Positions 37,533-49,518 of a DNA stretch of 64,000 bases are shown one piece after another (positions within the stretch are counted from its first letter, which is position 1; every line of letters begins with the position of its first letter). This DNA is from Podaxis mareebaensis. Lineage: Eukaryota > Basidiomycota > Agaricomycetes > Agaricales > Agaricaceae. Under the pieces are notes generated by a model, which was not told the DNA's origin, ran no database searches, and was given only the letters and a program-made list of their open reading frames with translations. The DNA is taken from contig JAEUWP010000231.1 in NCBI GenBank assembly GCA_018524725.1, forward strand, positions 62,001 through 126,000, given 5' to 3'. Both the position numbers and the translations under genes were made by a program.

Positions 37533-40500
37533 TCAAGGAATGCCAAAGCGCTGTTAAAGTATGTGAGGAATGCATGCAAGACGCAGGGAACATGTACATA
37601 CAGGCTTAAGGGCACGAATGAGCAACCAATCTTCATTGGAGACATCCTGTCTGAAGTTGTTCTGTAGCAGGAACAGGACAATCAGAAACCATCAGAAATG
37701 TCACAAATAGCAATGAAATTACGGCATACCTTGAGAACGTCAATGCTCTGGCGGGTGATGTGGCTCAAAAGCTCGTCTTTTTCGTCGAAGTGACGACCAA
37801 ACATTTTCGCTGATTGATAAACTGCATGTTCTATTTTCACGGCGACACCACCACCAGCCTGAGATTTCTTGACCACCTGTTTGAAAACATACGTGAGCAG
37901 GGTCTAATGAGCACCTGACAGCAGGAAAACGTACCTCATAATTCTTGTGATTGATTTCAAGGGACGTGCTTGCCTTATCGTCAGAGCTGATGATGAGCCA
38001 AAAATAACAAGCCACCTACATTTTACCAAGGTCGATGATGTCCTTTTGTCCAGTCGCCGGGTTGATCTTCACCACCGCCAACGGAGTACCGACGCGCAGG
38101 CTACCGTCGAGGATATCGACACCAACGATGATGGGATCTCGCTTACAGAATGTCGCAATGATCTTGAGTCGGCAAGGCCAGACAGCTTGAGGGGCCGCAT
38201 CTCGACGCTTGGCTTCGGTAATCTCTTGGTTGTACGCCGTGAACGAATCGAACAAGTGATAGATAATGTCCGCTGTAGGGCAAGATCATCGTTAGTCCCG
38301 AAAAGACACATCCTTTTTCACAACTCCTACCTTTGAACAGACGTATTCCCATTTCCTCGGCCAGTCGTTCCGCGTCTTTATCGACAGTTACGTCGAAGCA
38401 GAGAATGCAGGCCAATTCCTTGGCTTTTTCCAACATGGTCGCGGCGCGCATGACATCACGCTTATGGACCGGACCAATATTTATACCAGATACGGGAATC
38501 TTGCTGACTTTAAGGAAGTCAAGCAAGGCTTCCAAGGACCCGAGCGTAGACGCCTGGACGCAAACACCACGGCCGGATTTATCGATACTGTTGAGTAACG
38601 ACGTCAGGTCAGACATGACCTCATCCTTCAAATCTTCTTCGTCATCATCGGGTCCAACGACGAGCAGCCGCGAACCGGCAATGGCCTTTTCGAGATCAGG
38701 TGCTACAATCTTGACACCCAACGCGGCTTTAACTTCCTTGTGGTGGACGTACGCCGACTGCAAGAAGTCCGTGAGTGTAGAGAAACTTCAAATAATGCGA
38801 GTCACTTACTTTGACACGAAGTTCCCTCAACGGCTGTGGGGTAAGGAGCGCCCTTATTTGTGTCACGATCGGCCCGTTCAGGCCACAGACCACTATCCTC
38901 TCGCCTTCACGGAGAATACCATTAGATAACACAACGTCGACGGTGGTGCCCAAACCCTCAATAACCTTAACTTCGAGTACAGTGCACTCCACCTCCGCGA
39001 GGTACATGAGCCGATCACTCATACGTTGCTGAGTAAGATTGACAAGTAACATGATCATGTCTGGGATGCCCTCTCCTGTAATAGCTGACGTTGGGACAAG
39101 AGAGACGTTGCGAGCGAAGTTTTTGTTTTCATAGTAGAGGCAAGCATTGAGCCCTTCCTCGGCGAAGGCGACGATTGTTTTCGCAACCCGGTCTTCGAAC
39201 TCCCTTTGGACCTGCCGTGATTGCTTGGCGAGGGAATCGCGGAAGGAGTTATCAGGTGTCGCTTCCCAACCATACATACGATCAATCTAAAGTTGTGAGG
39301 TATGCAGTACCGTAAGCCCCAGCTTTGGGGAAGTCAGGGCTAGGAAAGAACAGACCTTATTCAAAGCTACTATGAACGGTGTCTTGCGATCACGCAACAA
39401 CCGCAGAGACTCCAGTGTTTGTGCTTCAAGGCCGTGCATGATATCCACAACGAGGATCGCAATGTTACACAGTGAACTTCCGCGAGAACGCAAATTTGTG
39501 AAGGACTCGTGTCCTGGAGTATCAATAATCAACAGGCCAGGGATCTTGTATTCTTGGGTACCATCCTGTTTGAAAGATGAGTGGGCGGGTACCTTGAACT
39601 AAAGTTCTGGCTCTGTACCTTATTCATGACGGCCGTTTTCTGTTTGATAGCCTCAGCGGGGAAGTATGTCGCACCGATCTGTTGTGTGATACCACCAGCT
39701 TCACCCTCTTGAACGTTAGTTTGACGGATCTAAGCAAATATGAGAGAAGTCGCCAAGGTCAGGTGGGGAATAAAACGGACCTTGTCCAAGAGTTTCGTCT
39801 TTCCGGTATCGACATGCCCAAGAATACAACAAATGGGACTGCGAAGGTCATCTTTGCTACGCGCAGCAAGGGCAGCTTCGTGTGCCTTCGCACGCCGCTC
39901 AGCGGCTTCAGCCTTTCTCTGAGCAGCCATTTTTTGAGCCCTGCTGAGTTCTTCATCAGAAGAATCTTCGTCAGAATCCTCTTCTGAGCTCGAATCCTCT
40001 GTTGTCTCTGATTCATCCTCCGTTTCGGAGGGCGTCTCTGGAACTTTTTGGGCTTTTGATATCGCCGTCTTCGGCGGAGCGGCTGCAGCCAATACAGGTT
40101 TGGTGGCCGGGGTGGGGGTGGATGATATTTTAACTGTGGGTTTGCCGTTTGCGGGTTTGGTGGCTTCAGCCTTGGCCGGTGTAGGTTTAACTGCGCAAGG
40201 AGAAGCATCAGCATGAACGGTGAAAAAATCGCAAAAATGACACACCCTTTTCGGCGGGTTTCCCGTCCGCGACAGTTTTGGGCGCAGGAGCCTCCTCGTC
40301 GCTTGAGGCATCCCAGGAATCCTTAACTTCAGGCGTTGCGGGTTTCTCTTCTTCATCACTCGAAGCATCCCAGGAATCCTTGACCTGTGTCTCAAGACCC
40401 TTTTCTCCTTCGTCGGTGGCATTCTCCCAATCAGATTTCACCTCTTGCTCAGCCTCGGCTTTCGGCGCTTCATCCGCAGCGGGTGTATGAGCAGGCTCTG

Positions 40501-42070
40501 GAGATCGAGGCCTTGAGTCTGGTGCAGGCGACGCGTCCTTTTGAGCAGCGGGTTTCTTCTTTCGGCTACCATACACCACCTTCTTAGGCGCATTACTACC
40601 TGAAGGTTGCTGCAAACCCTCAATTTGAACCCCGGAAGCCAAAAGAGCCTGTCTACGAATCTCTGCCATCTGTCGTTCCTCTTTTTGTTTCTTAGTGAGA
40701 AGGCGACCCTCCTTCTTCGCCAACTCGCGTTTGGCCTTTAAAGGATGTAAACATGGAACATCGAATACAACAAGGAAACCCATACCTTCTCTTTCTCCTT
40801 TTTACGTTGTTTTTCCTCCTCCTTCCGCCGTGCCTCTTCTTCGGCTTTCCTCTCTTCTTCTTCAATCCTCTTACGCTCCTCTTCCTCACGCCGCCGCGCC
40901 TCTTCCTCCAAGCGTTTCTTCTCCTCCATCATCGCCTTCAAAGCACTGATGCCAGCCTTCTTCTTACCTGCCGAAGGCGCAGGCGCAGGTGCAGGTGCCG
41001 ATTCCTCATCTTTCTTAGCTTTCTTCTTCTTTTTCTTCTTATCTTTCGAAGTGGTGCCCGCTGCAGCCTCCTCACCCTCCTCTTCTCCTTCGTCCTTCGC
41101 CTCGTCCTTCAGCTCCTTAGCCACGGCGGGAGCCTCAGCTGTGGGTGTTGATGGCACCTCGCCTTCCGCCGCCGCCTTTTTGGCTGCTGTCTGCGCTTTC
41201 TTCTTGGCCTGGAATTACAGACATATTTAGAAAAACCTGAGTATATTAACAAAATATCTGGCAGACCTTTTCTCGTTCCTTTTTCAGCTTCTCCTTCTCT
41301 TTCTTGGATAAAATTTTTACTCCAGGTTCCTGTGGTTCCTCCTCTTCGTTTTCAGGACCCTCCCTCGTGACGGGAGCTGGTGCTGCTGACACAGGAGCCT
41401 CCTCCTTCGCCTCTTCTGTGTATTGCGTGATCAGAGCCATTTCAATATGAACGGCAATTAAGACTCACCAGCTTTCGGTGCCTCTTCTTCGTCTTCTGCA
41501 GCAGCCTTCCCTTTCTTTTTCCCTTTCTTATCTTTCTTCTTCTCCTTTACCGGGCCCCATTCCTCATCAGCAAGATCTTCAGCAGTAACCTCGATGGCTT
41601 GTTTAGAAAGAGTTGGGGCGTTCCCCTCATTCGGGATATCCTCGGTCGGTAGATCAAGACCACTCGCTTTGGTCTTCTTCTTCTCTTTCTTCTCTTTCTT
41701 CTTGTTTTGGTTCGCCTTAAGCAGGGACTAGAGATACCATCGTGAGCGCCAGCACACGCTAGAAATTTGAGCAAAATACGTGCCATCAAGCCACCGGCTT
41801 CCTCTTCCTCGTCCTCAAAAGCTTCAACATTTCCTGTGTCGGCAAACGATGCAAATCCGGCGAATCCGCCTTTTGGTTTACTTGAAAAGCCGCCCTCATC
41901 GTCAGATACACTGACCGAGGCAACTTTGCTCGGTTCTATGGCCTCGCCAGCATTTTCCCTGTAGCGAAATGTCAGATTCATACGCGATGTCCATGATAAG
42001 ATTAATGATTGGCTGACCAGTAGTCGTCGTCGTTCTTCTTTCCCTTCTTTCCCTTGTTCTTCGGTGCCAT
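37533..42070 (-). CDS. FUN12: Translation initiation factor eIF5B
   Basis: The product is the GTPase that joins the 60S subunit to the initiation complex in the cytosol. The N-terminal third is low-complexity: [18 protein letters not shown], long Lys/Glu coiled-coil tracts (around 40700-41400) and two copies of [10 protein letters not shown]. The GTPase domain has [15 protein letters not shown] (P-loop), [13 protein letters not shown] (switch), IDTPGHESF and ALNKIDRMYGW. Domains II-IV follow, ending LKPRFGIP. Verified pieces include exons 42070-42018, 41958-41784, and the two last (37661-37602, 37550-37533). The intron after 41784 begins GCACGT and must be read as GC-AG to keep frame. Length is about 1,200 residues, normal for the family. 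The gene is divergent from ARL2. Confidence 0.95.
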
Positions 42071-42269
42071 TTCTCTATGAATGCGTAGATGCTGTGTAGC
42101 GAGAAATGAGAAGTCAAGAGACGCTATGAAAAATGCAGTGGCAGATGGACGGTAGAGTCAGAAATTATCACTCCAGGAGGCCATCACGCTTGTGTGCGGT
42201 TCTCTCGGCCCCGGCCGATGAGGTAATTAATTTGGGAAACGGGGCTTGTTGGCTTCATCTTTCTACACC
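42071..42269. promoter_or_regulatory. Shared upstream region of eIF5B and ARL2
   Basis: Only 199 bp separate the two divergent start codons, so both promoters lie here. No TATA box is obvious; the segment GTAATTAATTTGGG near 42219 is the most AT-rich part. Confidence 0.4.
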
Positions 42270-43243
42270 ATGGGCCTCCTCACAGTCATCAGGAAGAACA
42301 GGCAAAAGGAGAGGGAAATGAGGATTTTGTTCCTGTAAGCGTTGAGATGTATCACCCCCTATTTGAATTGAATCATCCCAGTGGTCTCGACAATGCAGGG
42401 AAAACCACAATTCTCAAGAAGCTCAACGGTGAAGACATCATGAGCGTCAGTCCAACCCTTGGCTTCAACATCAAAACTTTCGCTCATGGAAAGTGAGACG
42501 ACTACGTCGTGGCTTCCCGCAGAAACCCCATACTGAACCTCATTGCAAGGTATACCCTTAACATTTGTAAGCAAATCATCTTGTTGCCTCGCATGGCCTT
42601 TCTCTCCCCCTCCCCTACCACTGTCCCGAAGGAGTCATAACTCAGCATCTGCAACCAATCAGGGGATGTCGGTGGTCAACGGACTTTACGACCTTACTGG
42701 CGCAACTACTTCGAGCAGACCGATGCACTGGTGTGGGTTGTCGACTCAGGTGATAGAATGCGAATGCACGATTGTAAAGAAGAATTACACGCTCTCCTGA
42801 CAGAAGATGTGAGAAAGTTCTTTTTCTTATCTGTCACCAACTTGCTGTTTCGCCCTTCTACTCACTGCCGGCAATCATTCCATTTTGACAGCGACTAGCG
42901 GGAGCCTCTTTACTTGTGTTCGCCAACAAACAGGATTTGCAAGGATCGATGACAGATGCGGAAATCCGTCAAGTAAGCACTGTATTCTTTCTCTCCTTAT
43001 TTTTCCGGCAAGGCCAATCTAATTCCTGACCACACTCACAATCTACACCTTATTCTGTAGGCTCTTGACCTTGATTCCATAAAATCGCACAATTGGAGAA
43101 TCTGGCCATGCAGTGCGGTCACGGGGGAGAACTTGGTCTCTGGTTTGAATTGGGTCGTCAATGATGTTGCTGGACGGCTGTATTATAACACCATCTCTAC
43201 CGACCACAACGACCATGCGGCAGCCGGAGTTTCTGTGGCTTAA
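42270..43243 (+). CDS. ARL2: Arf-like small GTPase ARL2
   Basis: The product is an Arf-like GTPase that works with tubulin-folding cofactors (yeast CIN4 homologue). Six exons (42270-42334, 42382-42492, 42550-42566, 42663-42808, 42892-42972, 43061-43243) join to 200 residues. Signatures are [20 protein letters not shown], the P-loop [38 protein letters not shown] and the base-binding NKQD. Gly2 is present, though in ARL2 proteins it is usually not myristoylated. Exon 3 is only 17 nt. The C-terminus after the last helix ([11 protein letters not shown]) is slightly longer than usual. The identification is firm because the N-terminal KEREMRIL and the WRNYFEQTD stretch separate ARL2 from other Arfs. 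Confidence 0.95.
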
Positions 43244-44779
43244 TACACATCGATCTCCGTCGTTGACCTGCATCTTTACCCTCTTTTGGGCTCTCCAATG
43301 CCGTTGGAAAACGATCCCTCAACTCTCTCGTCGTTCTCCTGTTACAGTGCTGGTTCTCAGCTCGCTTATCCGGGCGATTACTAGAACTTTCTCTTTGGCT
43401 TCCATGGCGCTGGAACAACGACGGGGCATTGCCCTTCCCTATTCATATTCCAGGTTTCCAATCACCCGATCGTACAATACATCTGGATGAGGTGCCGTTA
43501 TCTTACGTTGGTCACTTCTTTCTAAGCAACACAGAACGCACGATTACTCTTGACTATTTTCTCTCAAAGTATCTGAATGGGGTGACGACAATACCCCGTT
43601 GGCGGACCTCATCCGTTCGGCCGATGCATCTGGGCCTCCTGTGCTCCTTCCGATTTTATGGTCGACATGTTCGGTTCCTATCACCCGAACGAACCAGACC
43701 GCACGGGACAACTCAATACGTTATAGATTATGCCCAACACCCTGGATCTCGCCAGCTTTCCTAGTCCCTGGATTCTCGGCCATCCTTTGGATTGCCTTGG
43801 ATTCAGAGAACTTTCTGGATTGCGTGATAGTTACCGGAAGGACGGTATAGTCTATATGCTATGCATCCTAATCCCGCCAAGGTAAACACTGAGGCCAGTG
43901 CATTGTATGCGGGTCAATAACGAAGCATCAAAAATGCTGCGGTAATCCCCTGCCTCTATACACTTAACTCGAAACGCGACGACCAGGCGAGGCGAAAAAG
44001 CTGTCCTGACTATGTTATACACTCAACGCCCGAGTCTTACTCGTCACGCGTTTGGGATCGGCCAAAGGCTCTGAATGACTCTATTCATGAGACTCGTCCG
44101 GTCGCCCTACCTGTGATTCGCTGGCCGCTGACGCAACGGCGAAGGTAGTCGGATAACCAATCGTGGCTTCATTTTGTTGCCGAACATCCCCTCAAATTAC
44201 TCTCCTGACAGGGTTGGGTTGTTCCATTAACGTCCAAGAACCAATAGGACGAACGAAAGGCAAACACGAGCTTGGGCATTCCGAATCCTCATGCATCAGT
44301 TCTAGATCGTTTCATAGATGGATGAAGCACTGAAAGAAAGGCGTACGACGCATAACCTTAGTTTTGACTATCCGTGAAGAAAGTGGTACGTCGTTACTGT
44401 ATGCCTCCTTGTATTCGAGTTGCAACTTCTCAGCAGACTTTCAACGACACGCGCTTGATCCTTTGCATTTAATGGGCAACTTGATTGATTAATTCTACGT
44501 TGGCCTCCCAAAGCGTCGCTCCCTTGTGCGTCCAACTATTCACCAATGCGAATTCTTGATGGTTAACCGTCTCCATTGGGCGGTAATAATAACTTTGCCT
44601 AGCGTTTGGCCCATCAACTCGCGAGTTTATCTACTGTTATTACTAAAGTGCACGGAAACTTCTGTATATTCCTATGTGTGCGACAAACCTCAGTCCAGAG
44701 GGCCGCACTCACGAGGCGAAACTTGATATTCTCCTGGAAACGACTCAGCATTCAATTCCACCACATGCCAATGGACGAC
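43244..44779. other. Gene-poor interval downstream of ARL2
   Basis: The plus strand has an extended frame from about 43276 to 43580 without a good ATG start, then a second frame to about 43850 (described in the findings). From 43850 to 44779 I see no open frame of note, no motif and no RNA gene. Confidence 0.4.
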
Positions 44780-45589
44780 TCAAAACCATGACCGGCATGT
44801 GGTTACCCAGCAACGAAGCAGCTCATATATCCCAGGCAGAAGACCGATCAGAAAAGCTACTAATATTCCCGGGATTGTGCTGAGAGAACCTGTAACTTGA
44901 CTTTTAAACTGTGTCGGGTTCCCAGCGGCAAAATGCTTCCTTGGCATGGGATGACAAACGGACAGAATATGCCACGGAGTGGCTGATTGACTTAAAGTTT
45001 CGGAGTGTGTGTGAACAGGATTAAAGTGTGTAGATAGGATGTTTGTTGCAGATGTCCACCCCATTGGAAGATGGGAAGCGAGTGCACGATGTATAGTCCC
45101 CTCCTGTTGGGTTGACGCCCTGTTTATCGAGAGATCAGTCGATGATAAATAGTATAAAACATCATTGGCAATGGGCGAGCCCAGTCGGACACCGAAGATG
45201 ACGGAAGTGGACACTGCTCCCTGGACGTAGCCCCCGTATTTTCGTACGTAGGTCTGAACGGCGCCCGAGCCTCGTCCAAGGCCCGAACTGCCGAGTCGGA
45301 TCACGAAAGAAGGAAGGACGCGGATAACATTGTTATGAACATATGGAACACGGCGGTGTTCGTCTGTGGACAAGAGTTGGCATCTCTGATGGGTTCTAGC
45401 GTAGATGAGAAATACTAATGAGGTATGGCAAACCCTAGGACACGGGAAAACGTGGCCTGAAATGACCAACCCAGAGGAACACCTACAACTCTTTCCCTCG
45501 TTTCCGATGAACCGGGAATAGGGGACTCGATAGTCAAGTATAGACTGTCTTTCACAGAGCGAAGTGTTCGAACCTGCCCAGTTTGTCAA
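44780..45589 (-). CDS. Uncharacterised long ORF, 269 aa
   Basis: A single uninterrupted minus-strand frame of 269 codons stands alone in a gene-poor region. It is unlikely to be open by chance in this base composition. The product starts MTNWAGSNTSLCERQS and ends with a hydrophobic stretch (TIPGILVAFLIGLLPGIYEL) followed by LLRCWVTTCRSWF, so a C-terminal membrane segment is possible. A milder hydrophobic stretch lies near the middle. I do not recognise any family, and the composition (many Ser, Thr, His) is not typical of conserved proteins nearby. It could be a lineage-specific membrane protein, part of a spliced gene, or a decayed one. Confidence 0.3.
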   Translation of the reverse strand: MTNWAGSNTSLCERQSILDYRVPYSRFIGNEGKSCRCSSGLVISGHVFPCPRVCHTSLVFLIYARTHQRCQLLSTDEHRRVPYVHNNVIRVLPSFVIRLGSSGLGRGSGAVQTYVRKYGGYVQGAVSTSVIFGVRLGSPIANDVLYYLSSTDLSINRASTQQEGTIHRALASHLPMGWTSATNILSTHFNPVHTHSETLSQSATPWHILSVCHPMPRKHFAAGNPTQFKSQVTGSLSTIPGILVAFLIGLLPGIYELLRCWVTTCRSWF

Positions 45590-47470
45590 GAAGAACCATA
45601 CCGTATTATGATATCATTCAAACGCCTGGACCTTATCTCGGAAACCACGAGAGAAGCTCTCGTAGTGTTTCGTAACATACAGGAGGGTGAGAAGAAGGGA
45701 CGACGCGAACTCACGGACACGCTTCGCCTCGGTTGCAGACGAGTCTATGCTTATTCCCGTGGCTTCACTGGATTTTGAGATATTTAGGGAACAGAAGTGA
45801 TGGTGAAGTACCGGTGCAAATAAGAAAGACAGAGGGTGAGGAACAATGAACAGTGAGGAGCGATTTCTCCATAAGCCACAAAGCGTTGAATTGATTTTAC
45901 TCGTATGTTACGACGAACCCAAAACGCGAGAAACCGAGGAGGTAACGCAACCCACGTATTAACGTGATAGACGGGACAGAGTCGGCAGTCTGCTGAGCAT
46001 AGACAACTCCAAACCGTTGCGTCGCTTCTCAAATTTCAAATGTTCCAGCTCGCGCAAGGGTATGACCTACGACTCTTAGTGTTGATGGGGTAGGTGCCTT
46101 ATAGGGATATCACTTTAGCGCTCAACACAGGGACAAGTCGCTGACGGGGATTGAATTACACCTGTTGATGCGTTGATGGACCGTTAGGCTCCTCGGTAAA
46201 TAGTTCCGCTGCTACGACAGCAATGAGTGCAGGACCGAGTAAAACACAGCTTTAGCCGTGTCGAGGAACGCGTAACAATCTGATAGATAGACTACCGTTA
46301 CTTGCGGAAGACATTGCTGTGGAGAACATGTTTTTCCAGGCGAGGGTGAGAACGAGCATGTGTTCAGTTGAAAGAGTGGGCGCTCAGATGGTTCGATAAT
46401 TTGTGTTGGAGAAGTTGTATGGTTGGCGGAGATCCTCGCATTGGGATACGGCTGTTCTCTTCGTCTCTTTCTTTTGAAGAGTGGGAATCTTAGGGCATTG
46501 AGTTGACTCGTTGGCCAGATTGTAGCTAGCGGGAAAGAATTGCCTACGCCTTGGAGTAATCATGTTATCCTGGCAACGAGAACAGGTCGGGCTTATTACA
46601 TGTCTGAGTCCTTTGGCGTGGAGGCACTCTAGGGCCAGGTACAAGACCGCTGTGAAAAAGGAGTCTGTATACCAGGAGGTGATAGAAAGTTCTCAAGCGA
46701 TGCGAAGGGCGTGAAAAAAAAAAGTGCACGCTTTTTTGGGGCACCTTCGAGGGAGCGGACTCTACAGAGCGCTCGACGATGTTTCTGGAACAGAAGAGCC
46801 CAACCCCAGAGGGAGTCAAAAGGCTATCGAGATAGGGAGCATAGAGATGGGATTCTCAGCTCTGCGTCGGTACCAGTTGGGTCGGATTCGGATTTACCCA
46901 CCGAAGATATTTTCCCTCGGTATTAGATCAGGATTCCACCGCCATTAGGAATCCAGAAGTGGAATCCCAGATTCTGATGCAGACGAAATAGGACATCCAG
47001 AATGGGTTGTGTCAACATCAATGTCTGATAATAGGTCGAGTCCGCCCCGCCACGTGGAAAGAATTGTGGAACTCGGTTTGGAAGCGCATAGTCGAGACGG
47101 ATTCGACCGGGAGAATTGAATGGGAGGCAGGGGGACTTAGGGCAGAGGTTGTGTAGTTGGGTGGTGAATTTCCTAGTGTGAACGGGATTCTAGAGGCGGG
47201 GATCTATGTTGTAGGTATAGTGATCAGGATCGGATGGGGAAGGTCCTCAGGGCCTGAAGAAGGACATGTGTTGATGAGTGAGAATTCGGTGAACGATCCA
47301 TCTTTCATCAATTGCGATTTCATCTGAATGCGATGCATCTCTCGCGAACCCTCCCTTGCGGATTGTTGACAATGTACTGGCCTACCTGCCGCTACTTGTA
47401 CAGATGGTCCTTCCAGATTCACGGGCAGATTCAGAAATCTACCGATCTCACTACTCATCCGCCCAGTGCA
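45590..47470. other. No gene recognised
   Basis: This 1.9-kb interval has short minus-strand frames (45784-46032, 46384-46644, 46565-46819) without recognisable motifs. The right end should contain upstream control sequence of the methyltransferase gene at 47560. Confidence 0.45.
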
Positions 47471-47478
47471 TATAAAAT
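47471..47478 (+). promoter_or_regulatory. TATA box of the CFA-synthase-like gene
   Basis: TATAAAAT lies 89 nt before the ATG at 47560 and is followed by a pyrimidine-rich tract (CCTCCCCTCTCCTCTCCCC) and CAACC, the usual arrangement of a strongly expressed basidiomycete promoter and transcription start. Confidence 0.6.
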
Positions 47479-47559
47479 CCTCCCCTCTCCTCTCCCCATC
47501 CTCACTCTCAACCAAGCGTCTTCACTCCATCCCAGCTCTTTCGCTTTCTCTTCTTAACA

Positions 47560-49518
47560 ATGCCCTCCTCGCACCAGAAACCCTGTGTCCAGTTCTCCCC
47601 CTCTACCAAGGCTCTCCAACCTACCTCGCTCTTCTCCAAACTCAGCCCTAAATCTTGGCTCGTGGCTTTCGGTACGCGCCCACCCGCGCCGACCTCTAAC
47701 TCAAACCTGACTGGGTGTCTTGCAGCCCGAAGCTCGATACTGGCCGTTCTCAACGACGCAATAGCAGTGGGCCATCTGACAATTTCCGATTCCGAGGGGA
47801 CGTACTATTACGGCAACTACCAAAAAGGATGCAATGACGTTCACCTCAAGATTGTCAATGACAACTTCTGGCTACGTATCCTACTGTAAGTCCTCAACGT
47901 TTCTTCTGCTCCACTACTCTGGATAATGACCTAGCGCAGATCAGGAGACTTGGGCTGTATGTTTCCTCAACCCTCAACAACCCGGGTTCATCTAACCAAC
48001 GTTTCATGCTTACAGTCAGTGAAGCGTACATGATCGGTGATGTTGAAGTATCATCGCTCAAGGGCGCCATGAACGTAAGGAGTCTTCCATCGCGTTTTCA
48101 ATTGCTTTCTGAGTTTTTTTCCTCAGCTATGGCTCGACAACCAGACCGGAATGGAACAGACTCTCTCGTCCATCGTCGCGAAAGTGTCGTCGGCGATTTC
48201 CGGTCTTTACAACAGTTTCCTTGGTCAAACACGCTCACAAGCACGACTCAACGCAATTGCTAGTTATGACCAATCAAATGAACTCTTCAAGGTAAACAGT
48301 CTCGTGTTCCTCTGACACCTTGCTTCATCCTCACACCATCCTACAGGCTTTCCTCAGCAAGGAGATGATGTATTCATGTGCGCTCTGGTCTGAGGCGGAG
48401 GGTGGTGTTCGTGGCGACCTCGAATTCGGCCCCACTCCAGGGGACTTGGAAGCTGCCCAGCTGCGCAAGATCCACCATGTCTTGCGCAAGGCTCGTGTCA
48501 AACCCGGTCACCGCATTCTCGAATTTGGCAGTGGTTGGGGAGGCCTCGCCATTGAGGTTGGTCCCTTGCCTCATTCTCTGGAACCTGAAGCTGATGTCAA
48601 ATTCAGGCTGCACGCACCTTCGGTTGCGAAGTCGATACTTTGACCCTCTCTATCGAACAGAAAACTCTCGCGGAAGAGCGAATCAAGGCGGCCGGCCTTG
48701 AGGGACGTGTTCGCGTACACCTTCTCGATTACCGGGAAATCCCCGCAGAATTCGAAAAGGCTTTCGACGCTTTTGTCTCAATCGAGATGATTGAGGTTCG
48801 TCGTCCCCTTATGTCCTTATCCCCACTTCACCGTGAGACTGAGAGGTATTTCCTCGGTTTAGCACGTTGGCCCCAAATATTACAACACTTACTTCAAACT
48901 CGTCGACTTTGCGCTCAAATCCAAAGATGCTGCAGCAGTTATTACCTCGTCGACCTTCCCCGAATCCAGGTATACTGGCTATCAGTGAGTTTCTCATTCG
49001 GTCGACCCCGAATTGAAATTGATCTATTTTATTTTCCGTCCCTCAACAGAGCTGAAGACTTTATGCGTCGCTATATGTGGCCTAACTCTTGCTTGCCGAG
49101 TGCAACCACCCTTATCACGGCTATGAACACTGGCTCGCAAGGTCGATTCACTCTTGAGGGTGTGGAGAATCATGCAGCCCGTAAGTGCTAAGGTCAATCC
49201 TGCCTTGCCATCATGTTCTGACATCATTATTAGATTACCCTCGTACACTGCGTGAATGGGGTCGCCGCTTGGAGGCGAACCTTACCCAGGATCTCGTCGC
49301 CAAAGACTATCCCTCCCTTCGTGACCGTGCAGATTACGAGGCCTTCAAGCGCAAGTGGCAATACCTCTTCGCCTATGCTGGTGCTGGCTTCGCAAAAGGT
49401 TACATCACATGCCACATGCTCACATTCATACGTCAAGTGAGTTCAGATGACCCACTTCGCCTCAAACAATGTTCTAACTTTCTTTCTTTAGAACGATACG
49501 CCGGAGCGCTGTGATTAA
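47560..49518 (+). CDS. Cyclopropane-fatty-acyl-phospholipid synthase-like methyltransferase
   Basis: The product is an SAM-dependent methyltransferase of the CFA/mycolic-acid-synthase family, expected to modify a lipid acyl chain. Eleven exons (first 47560-47671, last 49492-49518) join to 464 residues. Residues 1-170 form the N-terminal domain (SSILAVLNDAIAVGHLTISD, GDLGFSEAYMIGDVE, LWLDNQTG). The SAM-binding motif I is ILEFGSGWGG at about 228-237, followed by VDTLTLSIEQKTLAEERI and VHLLDYREIP. IASYDQSNELFKAFL and MMYSCALW match the substrate-pocket entry; ESRYTGYQAEDFMRRYMWPN and YPRTLREWGRRLEANL complete the fold. No membrane segment is visible. In fungi related enzymes act on phospholipid or sphingolipid chains, so true cyclopropanation is not certain. 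Confidence 0.93.
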
